A stretch of 64,000 nt of DNA from JBMDXK01 sp048594375 (GTDB lineage: Bacteria; Pseudomonadota; Alphaproteobacteria; Rhizobiales; Methylopilaceae), in assembly GCA_048594375.1 (NCBI GenBank), contig JBMDXK010000001.1, positions 52,687 through 116,686 of the forward strand. The letters run 5' to 3'. The position numbers and the translations under genes are program-made. Numbering within the stretch: position 1 is the stretch's first letter; every line of letters begins with the position of its first letter. The notes under the pieces are model-generated. The model had not been told where the DNA came from. It made no database searches and worked only from the letters and a program-made list of their open reading frames with translations. Below are positions 1 to 9,552 of this stretch, in pieces.

Positions 1-3000
1 CGGTTGCAGGTGGCAACACCCGCGCCGAACGCATCGCCCTGAAAATAGATTTCGGCAACCGTGACGATGCCATCTGGACAGGTGCGCTCACCGTGAGCAG
101 ATTGTCCACGGCAACACTTGCCGCACAGGATATAACCATTAACGCCGAAGGGCTGGCCGAAAATAGTGATGACGCTGAAAGGCGTGCGGTCACGTTTAAC
201 GTGATTGGCGGTATAAAGGGCATCACCGCACTGCAACCGGAATTGGCAAGAGCGCTGGGTGAACAGATCAATCTTGCCATTGATGGCAATTGGAAAGCGG
301 GTAGTCCGCTCAACTTGGCGCGTGCTGAAATCACCGGAAACGGATTAAGTGCCGGCTTAAAAGGCACCATTCAGGAATACACCTATGATGGCGATATCCT
401 GCTCAGAGCAGGCAATCTGGCACCCTTTTCTGATTTGGCGGGTAGACCGCTGGCGGGTGCGCTTGATCTTACTGCACGCGGAACTGTTAAGCCGGTGGGT
501 GGTGCGTTTGATCTGACATTTGATGGTTCCGGCACCAATATTGAAGCTGGAAACGAAACCTTGAGCAATCTGCTGACCGGAGAAACCCGCCTGACCGGCG
601 CTTTGGCGCGCAGTGAAACCGGCATTTCTGCGCGTAATCTGCGGGTAAAGAACCGCCAGCTTGAACTCACCGCCAATGGCCGTTTTGGCAGTGATAATGC
701 AGATTTTACCTTTGCCGCAGCGCTTGAAAACATGGCGCGGCTGTCTTCCAAGACGCAAGGTGGCGTAACATTGCAAGGCACAGCCAAAGGGCAGGATAGT
801 GTTATTGCCTTGAAACTGGAAGCACTTGCGCCGCGCGGTTCTCTGGTAGGGCGCAATCTGCAAGACGGACAGGCCGCATTTGAAGGGCAGCTCGTCCGTT
901 CAGATTTGAGCGGCAATCTCAGTGGACAAGCGTTTCTTGGCGGACAGCGGATTGATCTGGCAACCGCCTTGGCCATGACCAGCGAAGGGCGCATGGTGCG
1001 CGATCTGGTGTTCACCGCGGGCGGTCTGGAATTGCGCGGCAATCTGAACCAGAACAAGGCCGGTGTGATTGACGGGCAGCTTGTGCTGAAAGCAAGCGAT
1101 ATTTCAACAGCGGCAGCATTGGCTCTCATGGAGGCGCGGGGTAAAGCGGATGCCACCATCACGCTCGCCGCAAATGGCACCCAGCAAAGCGCCGATATTA
1201 AAGGCCAGATTAACGGGCTACGCATGGATGCGGTGCGGGTTGGCAAAGCCGATATTGCGCTTGCGGCGCAGAATATTTTCGGTGTGCCAACGGCACACGG
1301 AACCCTTAAAGGCGCAGACATTTCCGCCGGTGGCGTGGATATTTCCAGCCTTGATGCCAATGCAACCGCTCAGGGGCGCAGCACAACATTTGCTCTGAAT
1401 GCGGCGCTTGCCAACAATGCGCAGTTGAATGCTGCCGGTTCGCTGGAACCGAGCGCCAACGGGTTCGCCCTTGGGCTTAATAAGTTGCGGCTTGCCCGTG
1501 GCGATGTGGCGGCGGCTCTCAAACAACCGGCAAGCATTGCCATTGAAGGCAGCAATGTGCGGTTTGATACGGTGGCGTTAAGCGTAGGGTCGGGTGAGGT
1601 AACAGTTAAAGGCGCGGTCACCCAACAGCTTGATCTGGATGTGGCCATCCGCAGCCTGCCACTCAGCATTGCCAATATGATAAAGCCGGATCTGGCGCTG
1701 GGTGGTCAGATAAATGGCACCGCGCGTATCACCGGCAACCGCGATAATCCCCAAGGCGCGTTTAATCTCAGTGGCGCCAATCTCACAGCGCGGATGCTGC
1801 AAGAAAACGGTTTATCCCCGCTGCAACTCAGTGCAGAAGGCCGTTTTGCCAATCAGGCTGTGCAATTATCCTCTGCGCGTGTCAACGGTTCTCAAGGGCT
1901 GAACGTCTCTGCCAGCGGTACGGCGCCGCTTTCGGGCAATGGCTTGAACATAAATGCGGAAGGTGCAATTCCGCTCACACTTGCTAACCGTTTCTTGCTT
2001 GAACGGGGTACACAACTGCAAGGCACACTGAATGTACAGGCAGCTGTGCGCGGCAATGCCAGTAATCCGCAAGTGAGCGGCAGCTTTGCGGCCAGTGGCG
2101 CGCAGGTTATTGATCCCCAAAGCAATGTGCGGCTGCAACAGATTGTATTGAACGGCACGCTGGATGGTGAACGCATTACCATTGGAACGTTTAATACAGC
2201 CTTGGCAGCCGGTGGCAGCATCAGCGCGAGCGGTTCGGTATCCACCAATGCGCAGGCCGGTTTTCCTGCTGATATTCAGGTAAGACTCAACCGCGCCCGT
2301 TATGCGGATGGGCAGTTGGTGGCGGCTACGGTTTCGGGGGCGCTTTCATTGACAGGACCAGTCACCTCCAATGCGCTATTGGCGGGTCAGGTGAATATTG
2401 ATAAGGCAGAAATCACGGTGCCGGAACGCTTTGGTGGTTCGGCTGCGGCTATTGATGTGCGGCATAAAAATGCCCCACGCCGTGTGCAGGAAACCCTTGC
2501 CCGCGCCAAGATTGACCAGCAGGGTGAGCGTCAGAAAGGCGCGGCGGCCTTGCCTATGCGGCTTGATCTTAAAATCACCGCACCGAACCAGATTTTTGTG
2601 CGGGGGCGCGGTCTGGATGCCGAAATTGGCGGGGAGGTGCAGCTTTCAGGCAATCTGAATGATGTGCAGCCGGTGGGCGCGTTCGAGCTTCTGCGTGGCC
2701 GGCTGAATATTCTGGGGCAGCGCATCAACTTTACCGAAGGGCAGGTCACGCTGACCGGCAATCTTGATCCTGATCTGAACTTTGTCGCTTCCACGCAAAG
2801 CGATGATACAACGGTGAATGTGGCGGTGCGCGGAAGGGTCTCCAATCCGGAAATTACCTTCTTCTCGCAACCGGAATTGCCACAGGATGAAGTGTTGGCG
2901 CGGCTGATTTTCAACCGTTCTATTTCTGAACTTTCCGCTTTCCAGATTGCGCGCCTTGCAGCCGCTGTGGCAGAGCTAACAGGCGGCGGCAATTCGTCGT

Positions 3001-3248
3001 TATTGAACAATTTGCGTGCGGGCAGCGGCCTTGATGATCTTGATGTTGTCACCGATAGCGAGGGCAATACGGCTGTAAGGGCAGGGCGCTATGTCCGTGA
3101 TAATATCTATCTGGGCGTGGAGGCGGGTTCCGGCGGCAGCACCAAAGGCACGATCAATCTTGATATTACCAAAGATGTCAAAGCCAAGGGCAGTGTTGGC
3201 AGCGATGGCAATTCGGGGTTAGGATTGTTTTTCGAGCGTGACTATTAA
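1..3248 (+). CDS. tamB: TamB, translocation and assembly module inner-membrane component (5'-truncated by the window)
   Basis: The reading frame is open from the first bases with no stop, so the gene begins outside the window and about 1,080 C-terminal residues are present. The protein is a long series of beta-rich, Gly/Asn/Ala-rich repeats, as in AsmA/TamB proteins that bridge inner and outer membrane and help move lipids or insert beta-barrel proteins. The last ~350 residues look like the conserved DUF490 (TamB) domain, ending in an amphipathic strand with a terminal aromatic pattern (FERDY). TamA would normally lie just upstream, outside the window. The GTG at 93 is probably internal. Family call is confident; exact role in this organism is inferred. 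Confidence 0.92.
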   Translation, partial: VAGGNTRAERIALKIDFGNRDDAIWTGALTVSRLSTATLAAQDITINAEGLAENSDDAERRAVTFNVIGGIKGITALQPELARALGEQINLAIDGNWKAGSPLNLARAEITGNGLSAGLKGTIQEYTYDGDILLRAGNLAPFSDLAGRPLAGALDLTARGTVKPVGGAFDLTFDGSGTNIEAGNETLSNLLTGETRLTGALARSETGISARNLRVKNRQLELTANGRFGSDNADFTFAAALENMARLSSKTQGGVTLQGTAKGQDSVIALKLEALAPRGSLVGRNLQDGQAAFEGQLVRSDLSGNLSGQAFLGGQRIDLATALAMTSEGRMVRDLVFTAGGLELRGNLNQNKAGVIDGQLVLKASDISTAAALALMEARGKADATITLAANGTQQSADIKGQINGLRMDAVRVGKADIALAAQNIFGVPTAHGTLKGADISAGGVDISSLDANATAQGRSTTFALNAALANNAQLNAAGSLEPSANGFALGLNKLRLARGDVAAALKQPASIAIEGSNVRFDTVALSVGSGEVTVKGAVTQQLDLDVAIRSLPLSIANMIKPDLALGGQINGTARITGNRDNPQGAFNLSGANLTARMLQENGLSPLQLSAEGRFANQAVQLSSARVNGSQGLNVSASGTAPLSGNGLNINAEGAIPLTLANRFLLERGTQLQGTLNVQAAVRGNASNPQVSGSFAASGAQVIDPQSNVRLQQIVLNGTLDGERITIGTFNTALAAGGSISASGSVSTNAQAGFPADIQVRLNRARYADGQLVAATVSGALSLTGPVTSNALLAGQVNIDKAEITVPERFGGSAAAIDVRHKNAPRRVQETLARAKIDQQGERQKGAAALPMRLDLKITAPNQIFVRGRGLDAEIGGEVQLSGNLNDVQPVGAFELLRGRLNILGQRINFTEGQVTLTGNLDPDLNFVASTQSDDTTVNVAVRGRVSNPEITFFSQPELPQDEVLARLIFNRSISELSAFQIARLAAAVAELTGGGNSSLLNNLRAGSGLDDLDVVTDSEGNTAVRAGRYVRDNIYLGVEAGSGGSTKGTINLDITKDVKAKGSVGSDGNSGLGLFFERDY

Positions 3249-3352
3249 AATTTTATGCGCTCCACTGCTCACATACTTCATGTATGCTCCACGGCTCTAA
3301 ACTTTTTGTGCGTGCCTTTCCGAAAATGAAATGCGTTTCAGAGCAGTTTTTT

Positions 3353-4231
3353 TTAGGAAAATTTTTCCTGCAACATTTCCAGATGCGCGGCAATGGTCAT
3401 GAGTGCGGGCGGTTCAAGGCGTGGCTCAATGCCGGGATAAAGCGCGTGTAGCAGGGCATCATGCGCAGTAATACCCTGCTCAACCAGAGCCATAATCTGC
3501 CTGTGGCGCGCATGGCGGTGCGCCAGCAAGCTGCGCACATGGGGGCGAGGGTTGTCAATGGGCATTCCATGAGCAGGATAATAGCGTGTGTCCTGGCGCA
3601 GCAGCAGTTTTTCCAGTGACAAAAGATAAGCGTGCATATTGCCTACCGGCGGTGCAATCACGGTGGTTGACCAGCCCATCACATGATCGCCGGTGAACAG
3701 CGCCTGTTCTTCATGCAGTGCAAAACTGAGGTGGTTTGCCGTATGGCCTGCCGTGGCAACAGCTTCCAGCGTCCAGCCGTCCCCGTGAACCAGATCGCGA
3801 TCATGCAGCACCGTATCGGGTGCGTAGGAATAATCCACATGGGCATCGGCGGCGGCAGCCATATGGCTTGTTTCTTGCGAGCCATAATTGAAATGCGGTG
3901 CGCAGCCAACGATTTTGGCATCGAGCGTAGCAGCCAGCATCTCAAGCCCTGCGGTATGGTCGGCATGGGTGTGTGTGGCAAGAATGTGCGTGACATGCGC
4001 CCCTTTTACAGCCTTGAGCAGTGCCGCAATATGGGTGGAGTCATCGGGGCCGGGGTCAAGGATGGCAACATTGTCACGGCCGATGATATAGGTTGCAGTC
4101 CCTGAAAAGGTGAGCGCGCCGGGATTGGGCGCCATGACGCGCCGCACCAGCGGCGAAAGGGAAACAGCCTTGCCATAATCACGCGGCTTTTCCAGATTAA
4201 ACGACAATTGTTGCATCATCGTTCTTATCAT
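3353..4231 (-). CDS. MBL-fold metallo-hydrolase with C-terminal winged-helix domain (LACTB2-like)
   Basis: A metallo-beta-lactamase fold hydrolase. The zinc-binding motif THTHADH is clear, followed by downstream His/Asp ligands (AGHTANH, TGDHVMG). The C-terminal ~70 residues (PHVRSLLAHRHARHRQ onward) resemble the BLACT_WH winged helix of LACTB2-type proteins. I chose the ATG at 4231, which has GGAAC eight bases upstream; the frame remains open to 4345, and the ATGs at 4219/4216 are alternatives. It is divergent from the flavoprotein gene, with an AT-rich dispersed repeat copy between them. The substrate cannot be predicted. Confidence 0.85.
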   Translation of the reverse strand: MIRTMMQQLSFNLEKPRDYGKAVSLSPLVRRVMAPNPGALTFSGTATYIIGRDNVAILDPGPDDSTHIAALLKAVKGAHVTHILATHTHADHTAGLEMLAATLDAKIVGCAPHFNYGSQETSHMAAAADAHVDYSYAPDTVLHDRDLVHGDGWTLEAVATAGHTANHLSFALHEEQALFTGDHVMGWSTTVIAPPVGNMHAYLLSLEKLLLRQDTRYYPAHGMPIDNPRPHVRSLLAHRHARHRQIMALVEQGITAHDALLHALYPGIEPRLEPPALMTIAAHLEMLQEKFS

Positions 4232-4241
4232 AGAACCAAGT

Positions 4242-4330
4242 TCCAATAAAATGGTTATTTTATTGCATAAAGTTCTGCGGCAGCACAAAGTTTTATAGCC
4301 TGAAACATATAATATTTTATACGCTTCAAT
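4242..4330 (+). repeat. Dispersed AT-rich intergenic repeat, copy A
   Basis: It starts CCAATAAAATGG, contains AATAAAAT and ATTTTATT as arms of an inverted repeat, then AAAGTTCTGCG, then a TTTATAGCCTGA block. The same order of blocks is found near 32037-32120, 49160-49268 and, inverted, 54432-54506. It lies between two divergent genes and may carry their promoters. Confidence 0.6.
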
Positions 4331-4433
4331 CTGTAGTGCTTTCATGTATTTTTTTTAAATTGACCCCACTATAAATTGCATAAGAGTGTTGTATAACCGC
4401 TGCACCGAACACTCTGAACGGCAGGCGATACAC

Positions 4434-5687
4434 ATGCAGGATTCCCGCGCAGCAAAGGTGGCAATTATCGGGGCAGGGCCCGGCGGATTGATTGCTGCGG
4501 AATATCTGGCAAAGCAAGGCTATGCCGTGGCGCTTTACGACCAGATGCCCAGTCCGGCGCGCAAATTCCTGATTGCAGGGCGGGGAGGGCTTAACCTCAC
4601 CCACAGCGAACCTTTCCGGCCATTTCTTGCCCGCTATGGCAATGCACAAGCATGGCTTGCGCCGTCCATCACAGCGTTTACACCCGAAGATTTACGAGCA
4701 TGGTGCGAAGGTTTGGGAGTTGAAACATTTGTGGGCAGCAGTGGGCGCATTTTCCCGCGCAGTATGAAAGCAGTGCCGTTGCTGAGGGCGTGGTTGGCGC
4801 GGCTTGCGGATTATGGGGTTGATTATTATCCGCGGCACCGTTGGTGCGGCTGGACAGAGCAGGGGCTGGCAATGACCAATGCGGAGGGCGAAACAATGAC
4901 GCTTCAGCCAGATGCTGCTTTGTTTGCTTTGGGAGGTGCATCGTGGGCGCGTCTGGGCTCGGATGCCGCATGGGTTACGCCTTTTAGGGCGGCTGGTATT
5001 GCGGTTGAGACGTTTCAACCGTCCAATTGCGGGTTTGATACGCGCTGGTCAGCAAATTTTGCTGAACGCTTTGCAGGTGTACCGCTCAAACCGGTGCAGC
5101 TCGAACACGCCGGAATGTTCTCAAAGGGCGAGGCCATGATAACCGCGCGGGGAATCGAAGGTGGGGCGGTCTATGCTGTGTCATCCTCAATCCGTAAAGC
5201 GGTGCTGGAAAACGGATGCACCACGCTGCGTGTGGATTTAAAGCCTGATCTTTCTCATTCAGCATTAACCGTTAAACTGGAACGCGCCCGCAGCAGCAAA
5301 TCCTTCAGCACTACCCTGAAGCGGTGTGGCCTTTCCGCTGTGGGGATTAGCTTGTTGCGCGAGGCATTTCCGGTGCAGGAATTACAGCGGTTTGATGCGG
5401 AAGCACTGGCACATGCTATCAAGCGCATACCGCTTAAGATTACTGGCATTGCAGGGATTGAGCGCGCCATTTCCAGCGCAGGGGGCATCCGGCAAGAGGC
5501 CGTCACTGCCGATTTTATGCTGAAAACCATGCCGGGCAATTTTGTGGCCGGTGAAATGCTGGATTGGGAAGCGCCCACGGGAGGTTATCTGCTGCAAGCC
5601 TGCTTTAGCACCGGCGTTGCGGCTGCAAAGGGCATGGTACGCTATATGTCTAAAAGCGCTAAAATGGAGAGAGCGGAAAGCGATTAA
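4434..5687 (+). CDS. NAD(P)/FAD-dependent oxidoreductase (HI0933/BaiN-like, TIGR03862-type flavoprotein)
   Basis: The N-terminus carries a Rossmann FAD-binding motif (IIGAGPGGLIAAEYL), followed by GRGGLNLTHSE, characteristic of the HI0933-like flavoprotein family. The C-terminus has the second FAD-contacting segment (GEMLDWEAPTGGYLLQ). Length (about 417 residues) fits the family. The ATG at 4434 follows a GGCAGG ribosome-binding site; a GTG at 4386 would add 16 residues without a good site. The physiological substrate of this family is generally unknown. It stands alone and is transcribed away from the MBL gene. Confidence 0.87.
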   Translation: MQDSRAAKVAIIGAGPGGLIAAEYLAKQGYAVALYDQMPSPARKFLIAGRGGLNLTHSEPFRPFLARYGNAQAWLAPSITAFTPEDLRAWCEGLGVETFVGSSGRIFPRSMKAVPLLRAWLARLADYGVDYYPRHRWCGWTEQGLAMTNAEGETMTLQPDAALFALGGASWARLGSDAAWVTPFRAAGIAVETFQPSNCGFDTRWSANFAERFAGVPLKPVQLEHAGMFSKGEAMITARGIEGGAVYAVSSSIRKAVLENGCTTLRVDLKPDLSHSALTVKLERARSSKSFSTTLKRCGLSAVGISLLREAFPVQELQRFDAEALAHAIKRIPLKITGIAGIERAISSAGGIRQEAVTADFMLKTMPGNFVAGEMLDWEAPTGGYLLQACFSTGVAAAKGMVRYMSKSAKMERAESD

Positions 5688-5708
5688 GATACTCTGGAAC
5701 AATGCGTT

Positions 5709-6485
5709 TTACTCCCGCGCCTTTTGCTGCAAATCAGACATAAACGCCGCAATGATTTGTGCATTGAAACCCATATCATGCCGCCATTTTCGTGACGCTG
5801 CGCGCATATCAATGCGGCTGCCGGTATTCTGTGGCTGTATCCGTATAACAGCGTCGCTTTCAATACCCAGCACAGGGTTGCGCAGATTCACTTCAAGGAT
5901 GCCATCCTGGGTGTGTTCGGGAGCAGTGCTGGCAAGAATACGCCACTTACGGCTGGCCACAAGTTCGCGCACCACAGCAAACGTTTCATCGGCTGCAAGA
6001 TCCAGATCGACACCCTGCACGTCGGGATAGGCACTCAATTGCAGCATTGCAGCCGCCTGATTATATGCGGCTGCATCAAGATCATTTGCCGTGCGCTCAA
6101 GCAATGCGGCTTGAAATACGGGGGGGTTGCCCACATCGGTTGTCATGTCATAAAGGGGAGGCAAAGCGATTTGCTGGCTAAAAAACCATACAGGAAACGC
6201 CAAAGCCAGGCATCCTGATGCCATGCCCAGCAGAGCGGCTTTTGTGCCGCGCCAGCCTTTTTTCCAGATAACAACCAGTGCCGAAATTCCGAAAACAAGG
6301 GCAAGCAAGGCCCACAAAGCACCGGCAAGCAAGGCTGTCTGGGCATGTTCAGGCGCTGCTGCACCGCTCCTTAAAATACCAATCGTGATGGCAACAACCG
6401 CAAGCGCAAAAATGCCGAACCGTGCCGCCCAGCGTGCGCTGCGGGTGAAGGGTTCGTCATTGGAGGAGTAATGCGGATGGAACAT
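5709..6485 (-). CDS. DUF1499 membrane protein
   Basis: Three hydrophobic segments lie in the first ~110 residues (around 22-42, 50-73 and 85-107). A soluble C-terminal domain of ~140 residues follows with features of the DUF1499 family (YPDVQGVDLDL, VASRKWRILAS, RIDMRAASR). The 258-residue length fits. It converges with the flavoprotein gene (21-bp gap). No clear Shine-Dalgarno precedes the ATG at 6485. The function of DUF1499 is not established. Confidence 0.8.
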   Translation of the reverse strand: MFHPHYSSNDEPFTRSARWAARFGIFALAVVAITIGILRSGAAAPEHAQTALLAGALWALLALVFGISALVVIWKKGWRGTKAALLGMASGCLALAFPVWFFSQQIALPPLYDMTTDVGNPPVFQAALLERTANDLDAAAYNQAAAMLQLSAYPDVQGVDLDLAADETFAVVRELVASRKWRILASTAPEHTQDGILEVNLRNPVLGIESDAVIRIQPQNTGSRIDMRAASRKWRHDMGFNAQIIAAFMSDLQQKARE

Positions 6486-6625
6486 GAAGAGCGTTTAAAA
6501 TTCAAACGGGAAACAATCAGCAAGCTTTGCCATAAAGGGGATACCCTGTAAACAGCCGTATAAAAAACCGGGCGTTTCGCACAAGGATACTTTAAAGTTA
6601 AGCAATTTATGTTACATAAACAGTC

Positions 6626-7507
6626 ATGCTGACACGCCGTACATTTTTAAAAGCCAGCGCAGGATTAGCGCTGTTGGGCTCTGTTCCTGCGTCTTATGCG
6701 GGATATGTTGAACCTGCGATGCGCCTTGCCGTGCGCCGGTATAACTTAACCCCTCCCGGCTGGCCTGAGGGTTATCCTTTGAGCATTGCGGTCATTGCCG
6801 ATGTGCATATCGGTGGTTACAATATGGGGCTTGATCGGCTTAATCATATTGTCGATACCGTCAATGCGCTCAAGCCGGATCTGATTGTGCATCTGGGCGA
6901 CCATGAAGCCACGCACCGTTTCCAGATTTCCCGTGTGCCACGCAAGGCATGGGCGGAAGCATTGGCAAGGCTTTCAGCGCCGCTGGGGCTTTATACGGTG
7001 CTGGGCAACCATGATTGGTGGTTCAACCGCAGGGAAATTCGTGCGGCGCTCAACGATGCGCAGATCCGAATCATGGAAAACGATGCGGTGCTGATTCCCC
7101 ATGCGGGTGGGCAGTTCTGGCTGGCGGGTTTAGGCGACCAGTTGGCGCATCATATGGATGACCACAGCTATCAGGGGGAAGATGATTTGCCCGGAACGCT
7201 GGCGCAGTTGACCACACCGGATCCCGCAGTGCTGCTGGTGCATGAGCCGGATATTTTTGTTCAGGTGCCGTCGCGGATTGCGTTAACGCTGGCAGGTCAT
7301 ACACACGGTGGGCAGATCAATATTCCGGGATTGACTGATTATTTTATTCCATCCAGCTATGGTGGACGTTTCCGTTATGGGCATATTGTGGAAGAAAACC
7401 GGCATCTTATTGTGTCCGGTGGTCTTGGCACAAGCCGTGTGCCGGTGCGGTTTGGCGTACCGCCAGAGGTTTTGCTGGTAACGTTGGGAGAAAGTGCGGC
7501 AACATAA
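6626..7507 (+). CDS. Tat-exported metallophosphoesterase (YaeI/YkuE-like)
   Basis: The N-terminus MLTRRTFLKASAGLALLG is a twin-arginine signal, so export of the folded enzyme is expected. The calcineurin-like metal motifs appear in order: DVHIGG (about residue 59), LGDH (about 92), GNHDWW, and GHTHGGQ near 225. GDH is followed by Glu rather than the more usual hydrophobic residue. Related enzymes include YkuE/YaeI-type phosphodiesterases, some acting on lipid substrates; the substrate here is unknown. It lies 68 bp upstream of dxs in the same direction. Confidence 0.87.
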   Translation: MLTRRTFLKASAGLALLGSVPASYAGYVEPAMRLAVRRYNLTPPGWPEGYPLSIAVIADVHIGGYNMGLDRLNHIVDTVNALKPDLIVHLGDHEATHRFQISRVPRKAWAEALARLSAPLGLYTVLGNHDWWFNRREIRAALNDAQIRIMENDAVLIPHAGGQFWLAGLGDQLAHHMDDHSYQGEDDLPGTLAQLTTPDPAVLLVHEPDIFVQVPSRIALTLAGHTHGGQINIPGLTDYFIPSSYGGRFRYGHIVEENRHLIVSGGLGTSRVPVRFGVPPEVLLVTLGESAAT

Positions 7508-7575
7508 ATTTGCGCTTTATCCTTAGTTTGTGGTAACGCTTGTTTAAATTTTTCTAGACTCTTGGCGGATGGCGC

Positions 7576-9492
7576 GTGACAACTTCTACAAGAACCCCTC
7601 TTCTTGATACTCTTGGCAGCCCGGCTGATTTGCGTACGCTTGCGGAAAATCAGCTGGAGCAGGTTGCGCACGAGTTGCGGCTGGAAACCATTGATGCGGT
7701 TTCTGTCACCGGCGGCCATCTTGGGGCGGGGCTGGGTGTTGTCGAGCTGACAACAGCTCTGCATTATGTATTCAATACACCGGATGACCGGATTATCTGG
7801 GATGTAGGGCATCAGGCTTATCCCCATAAGATTCTGACCAAGCGGCGTGACCGTATTCGCACCTTGCGTCAGGCGGGGGGCTTGTCCGGCTTTACCCGCC
7901 GTGCGGAAAGCGAATACGATCCCTTTGGCGCGGCGCATTCCTCCACGTCTATTTCGGCAGGGCTGGGAATGGCGGTTGCCCGTGATCTTGGCGGCAAGGA
8001 TAAAAATGTTGTCTGCGTGATTGGTGATGGTGCCATGTCTGCGGGCATGGCCTATGAGGCCATGAACAATGCCGGTGCCATGAACTCGCGGCTGATTGTT
8101 ATTCTCAACGATAACGATATGTCTATTGCACCGCCTGTTGGGGCGATGTCGGCTTATCTGGCGCGTCTGGTTTCGGGGCGCACGTATTTGTCGTTGCGGG
8201 AAATCGGGCGCGGCCTGATTAAAAAGCTGCCGCGTTTTATGGAAAAAGGGGCGCAGCGCGCTGAAGAATTTGCCCGTGGCATGGCTATGGGTGGCACCTT
8301 GTTCGAGGAACTTGGTTTTTATTATGTCGGGCCGATTGACGGCCACAACCTTGACCATCTGTTGCCGGTTTTGAAAAACGTGCGCGATGCCAAGGTCGGT
8401 CCTGTTCTTGTGCATGTGGTGACGCAAAAAGGCAAAGGCTATCCCCCCGCCGAGGCTTCGGCGGATAAATATCATGGCGTTGCAAAGTTTGATGTGATTA
8501 CCGGCACGCAAGCCAAAGCCAAAAGCAATGCGCCCAGCTATACCAGTGTTTTTGCCAAAGCCTTGACGGCAGAAGCGGAGCGGGATGATAAGATTGTCGC
8601 AGTAACAGCGGCCATGCCTTCCGGCACAGGGCTGGATAAGTTTGGCGATCTCTTTCCCACCCGCACCTTTGATGTGGGCATTGCAGAGCAGCACGCGGTT
8701 ACCTTTGCGGCGGGTCTGGCAACGGAAGGTTATAAACCGTTCTGCGCAATTTATTCCACATTCCTGCAACGCGGGTACGATCAGCTTGTGCATGATGTGG
8801 CCATCCAGAATTTGCCGGTGCGGTTTATGCTGGATCGTGCAGGTCTGGTGGGAGCCGATGGCGCCACCCATGCGGGTGCGTTTGATCTGGCCTATCTGTG
8901 TTGCTTGCCGAACATGGTGGTGATGGCCGCCAGTGATGAAGCGGAATTGATGCACATGGTGGCCACAGCCGCGGCTTGTGATGATGCGCCCACGGCGGTG
9001 CGTTATCCGCGTGGTGAAGGGGTGGGCGTGGAGTTGCCGGTTCAAGGCACACCAATGCCGATTGGCAAAGGCCGGATCGTGCGCGAAGGCAATCATATTG
9101 CTTTGCTATCCTTGGGAACCCGTCTTGCGGATTGTCTCAAAGCTGCTGATGATCTGGCTGCCAGCGGTCTTTCGGTGACGGTTGCCGATGCCCGTTTTGC
9201 GAAGCCTCTGGATGCCGAACTCATTGGCAATCTTGCGAAAAATCATCATATTCTGGTGACGGTGGAAGAAGGTTCACGCGGTGGATTTGGCGCGCATGTG
9301 CTGCATTTCCTGAGCGAGCAGGGGTTGCTGGATCACGGTTTGAAAGTGCGCACACTCACACTGCCTGATGTGTTTCAGGAGCATGATACACCTGCAAAGC
9401 AATATGCCGAAGCGGGTCTGGATGCCGCAGGAATTGCCGCTACTGTACGCACCCTTCTGGGCAAAAGCGAACAACAGGCCGGAGTTGCATAA
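7576..9492 (+). CDS. dxs: 1-deoxy-D-xylulose-5-phosphate synthase
   Basis: Condenses pyruvate and glyceraldehyde 3-phosphate with thiamine diphosphate, the first step of the MEP isoprenoid pathway; the product also feeds thiamine and pyridoxal synthesis. The 638-residue length is typical. The TPP motif [16 protein letters not shown] spans residues 150-165, the [10 protein letters not shown] segment is near 76, and the transketolase pyrimidine domain has [16 protein letters not shown]. The start is GTG at 7576 with GGCGGA upstream. A long antisense open frame on the minus strand is a codon-usage shadow. Confidence 0.97.
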   Translation: MTTSTRTPLLDTLGSPADLRTLAENQLEQVAHELRLETIDAVSVTGGHLGAGLGVVELTTALHYVFNTPDDRIIWDVGHQAYPHKILTKRRDRIRTLRQAGGLSGFTRRAESEYDPFGAAHSSTSISAGLGMAVARDLGGKDKNVVCVIGDGAMSAGMAYEAMNNAGAMNSRLIVILNDNDMSIAPPVGAMSAYLARLVSGRTYLSLREIGRGLIKKLPRFMEKGAQRAEEFARGMAMGGTLFEELGFYYVGPIDGHNLDHLLPVLKNVRDAKVGPVLVHVVTQKGKGYPPAEASADKYHGVAKFDVITGTQAKAKSNAPSYTSVFAKALTAEAERDDKIVAVTAAMPSGTGLDKFGDLFPTRTFDVGIAEQHAVTFAAGLATEGYKPFCAIYSTFLQRGYDQLVHDVAIQNLPVRFMLDRAGLVGADGATHAGAFDLAYLCCLPNMVVMAASDEAELMHMVATAAACDDAPTAVRYPRGEGVGVELPVQGTPMPIGKGRIVREGNHIALLSLGTRLADCLKAADDLAASGLSVTVADARFAKPLDAELIGNLAKNHHILVTVEEGSRGGFGAHVLHFLSEQGLLDHGLKVRTLTLPDVFQEHDTPAKQYAEAGLDAAGIAATVRTLLGKSEQQAGVA

Positions 9493-9520
9493 AATTTCTC
9501 TGGAAGAAGAAAATGCAGCC

Positions 9521-9546
9521 TTACCCTTGCCACGGGGAAAGGGTAA
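9521..9546 (+). promoter_or_regulatory. Hairpin that overlaps the ribosome-binding site of the OmpA-domain gene
   Basis: TTACCCTT (9521-9528) pairs with AAGGGTAA (9539-9546) around a 10-nt loop. The right arm and loop contain the purine-rich stretch GGGGAAAGGG, the likely Shine-Dalgarno for the start at 9553/9556. The structure could hide the site; there is no T-tract, so it is not a typical terminator. Confidence 0.4.
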
Positions 9547-9552
9547 ATTGCT

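Noticed and set aside
383..1360. 325-codon open frame antisense to tamB
   Set aside because: Ser/Arg/Pro-rich shadow of the tamB coding frame with no recognisable features.
3249..3352. Possible terminator after tamB (TGAAA-TGCG-TTTCA then T8)
   Set aside because: The stem is only five bases and A/T-rich and is separated from the T-run by GAGCAG.
7375..9096. 573-codon open frame antisense to dxs and the phosphoesterase
   Set aside because: It lies opposite two well-supported genes, its product is a His/Arg-rich composition typical of antisense frames, and it lacks family motifs or a start signal.
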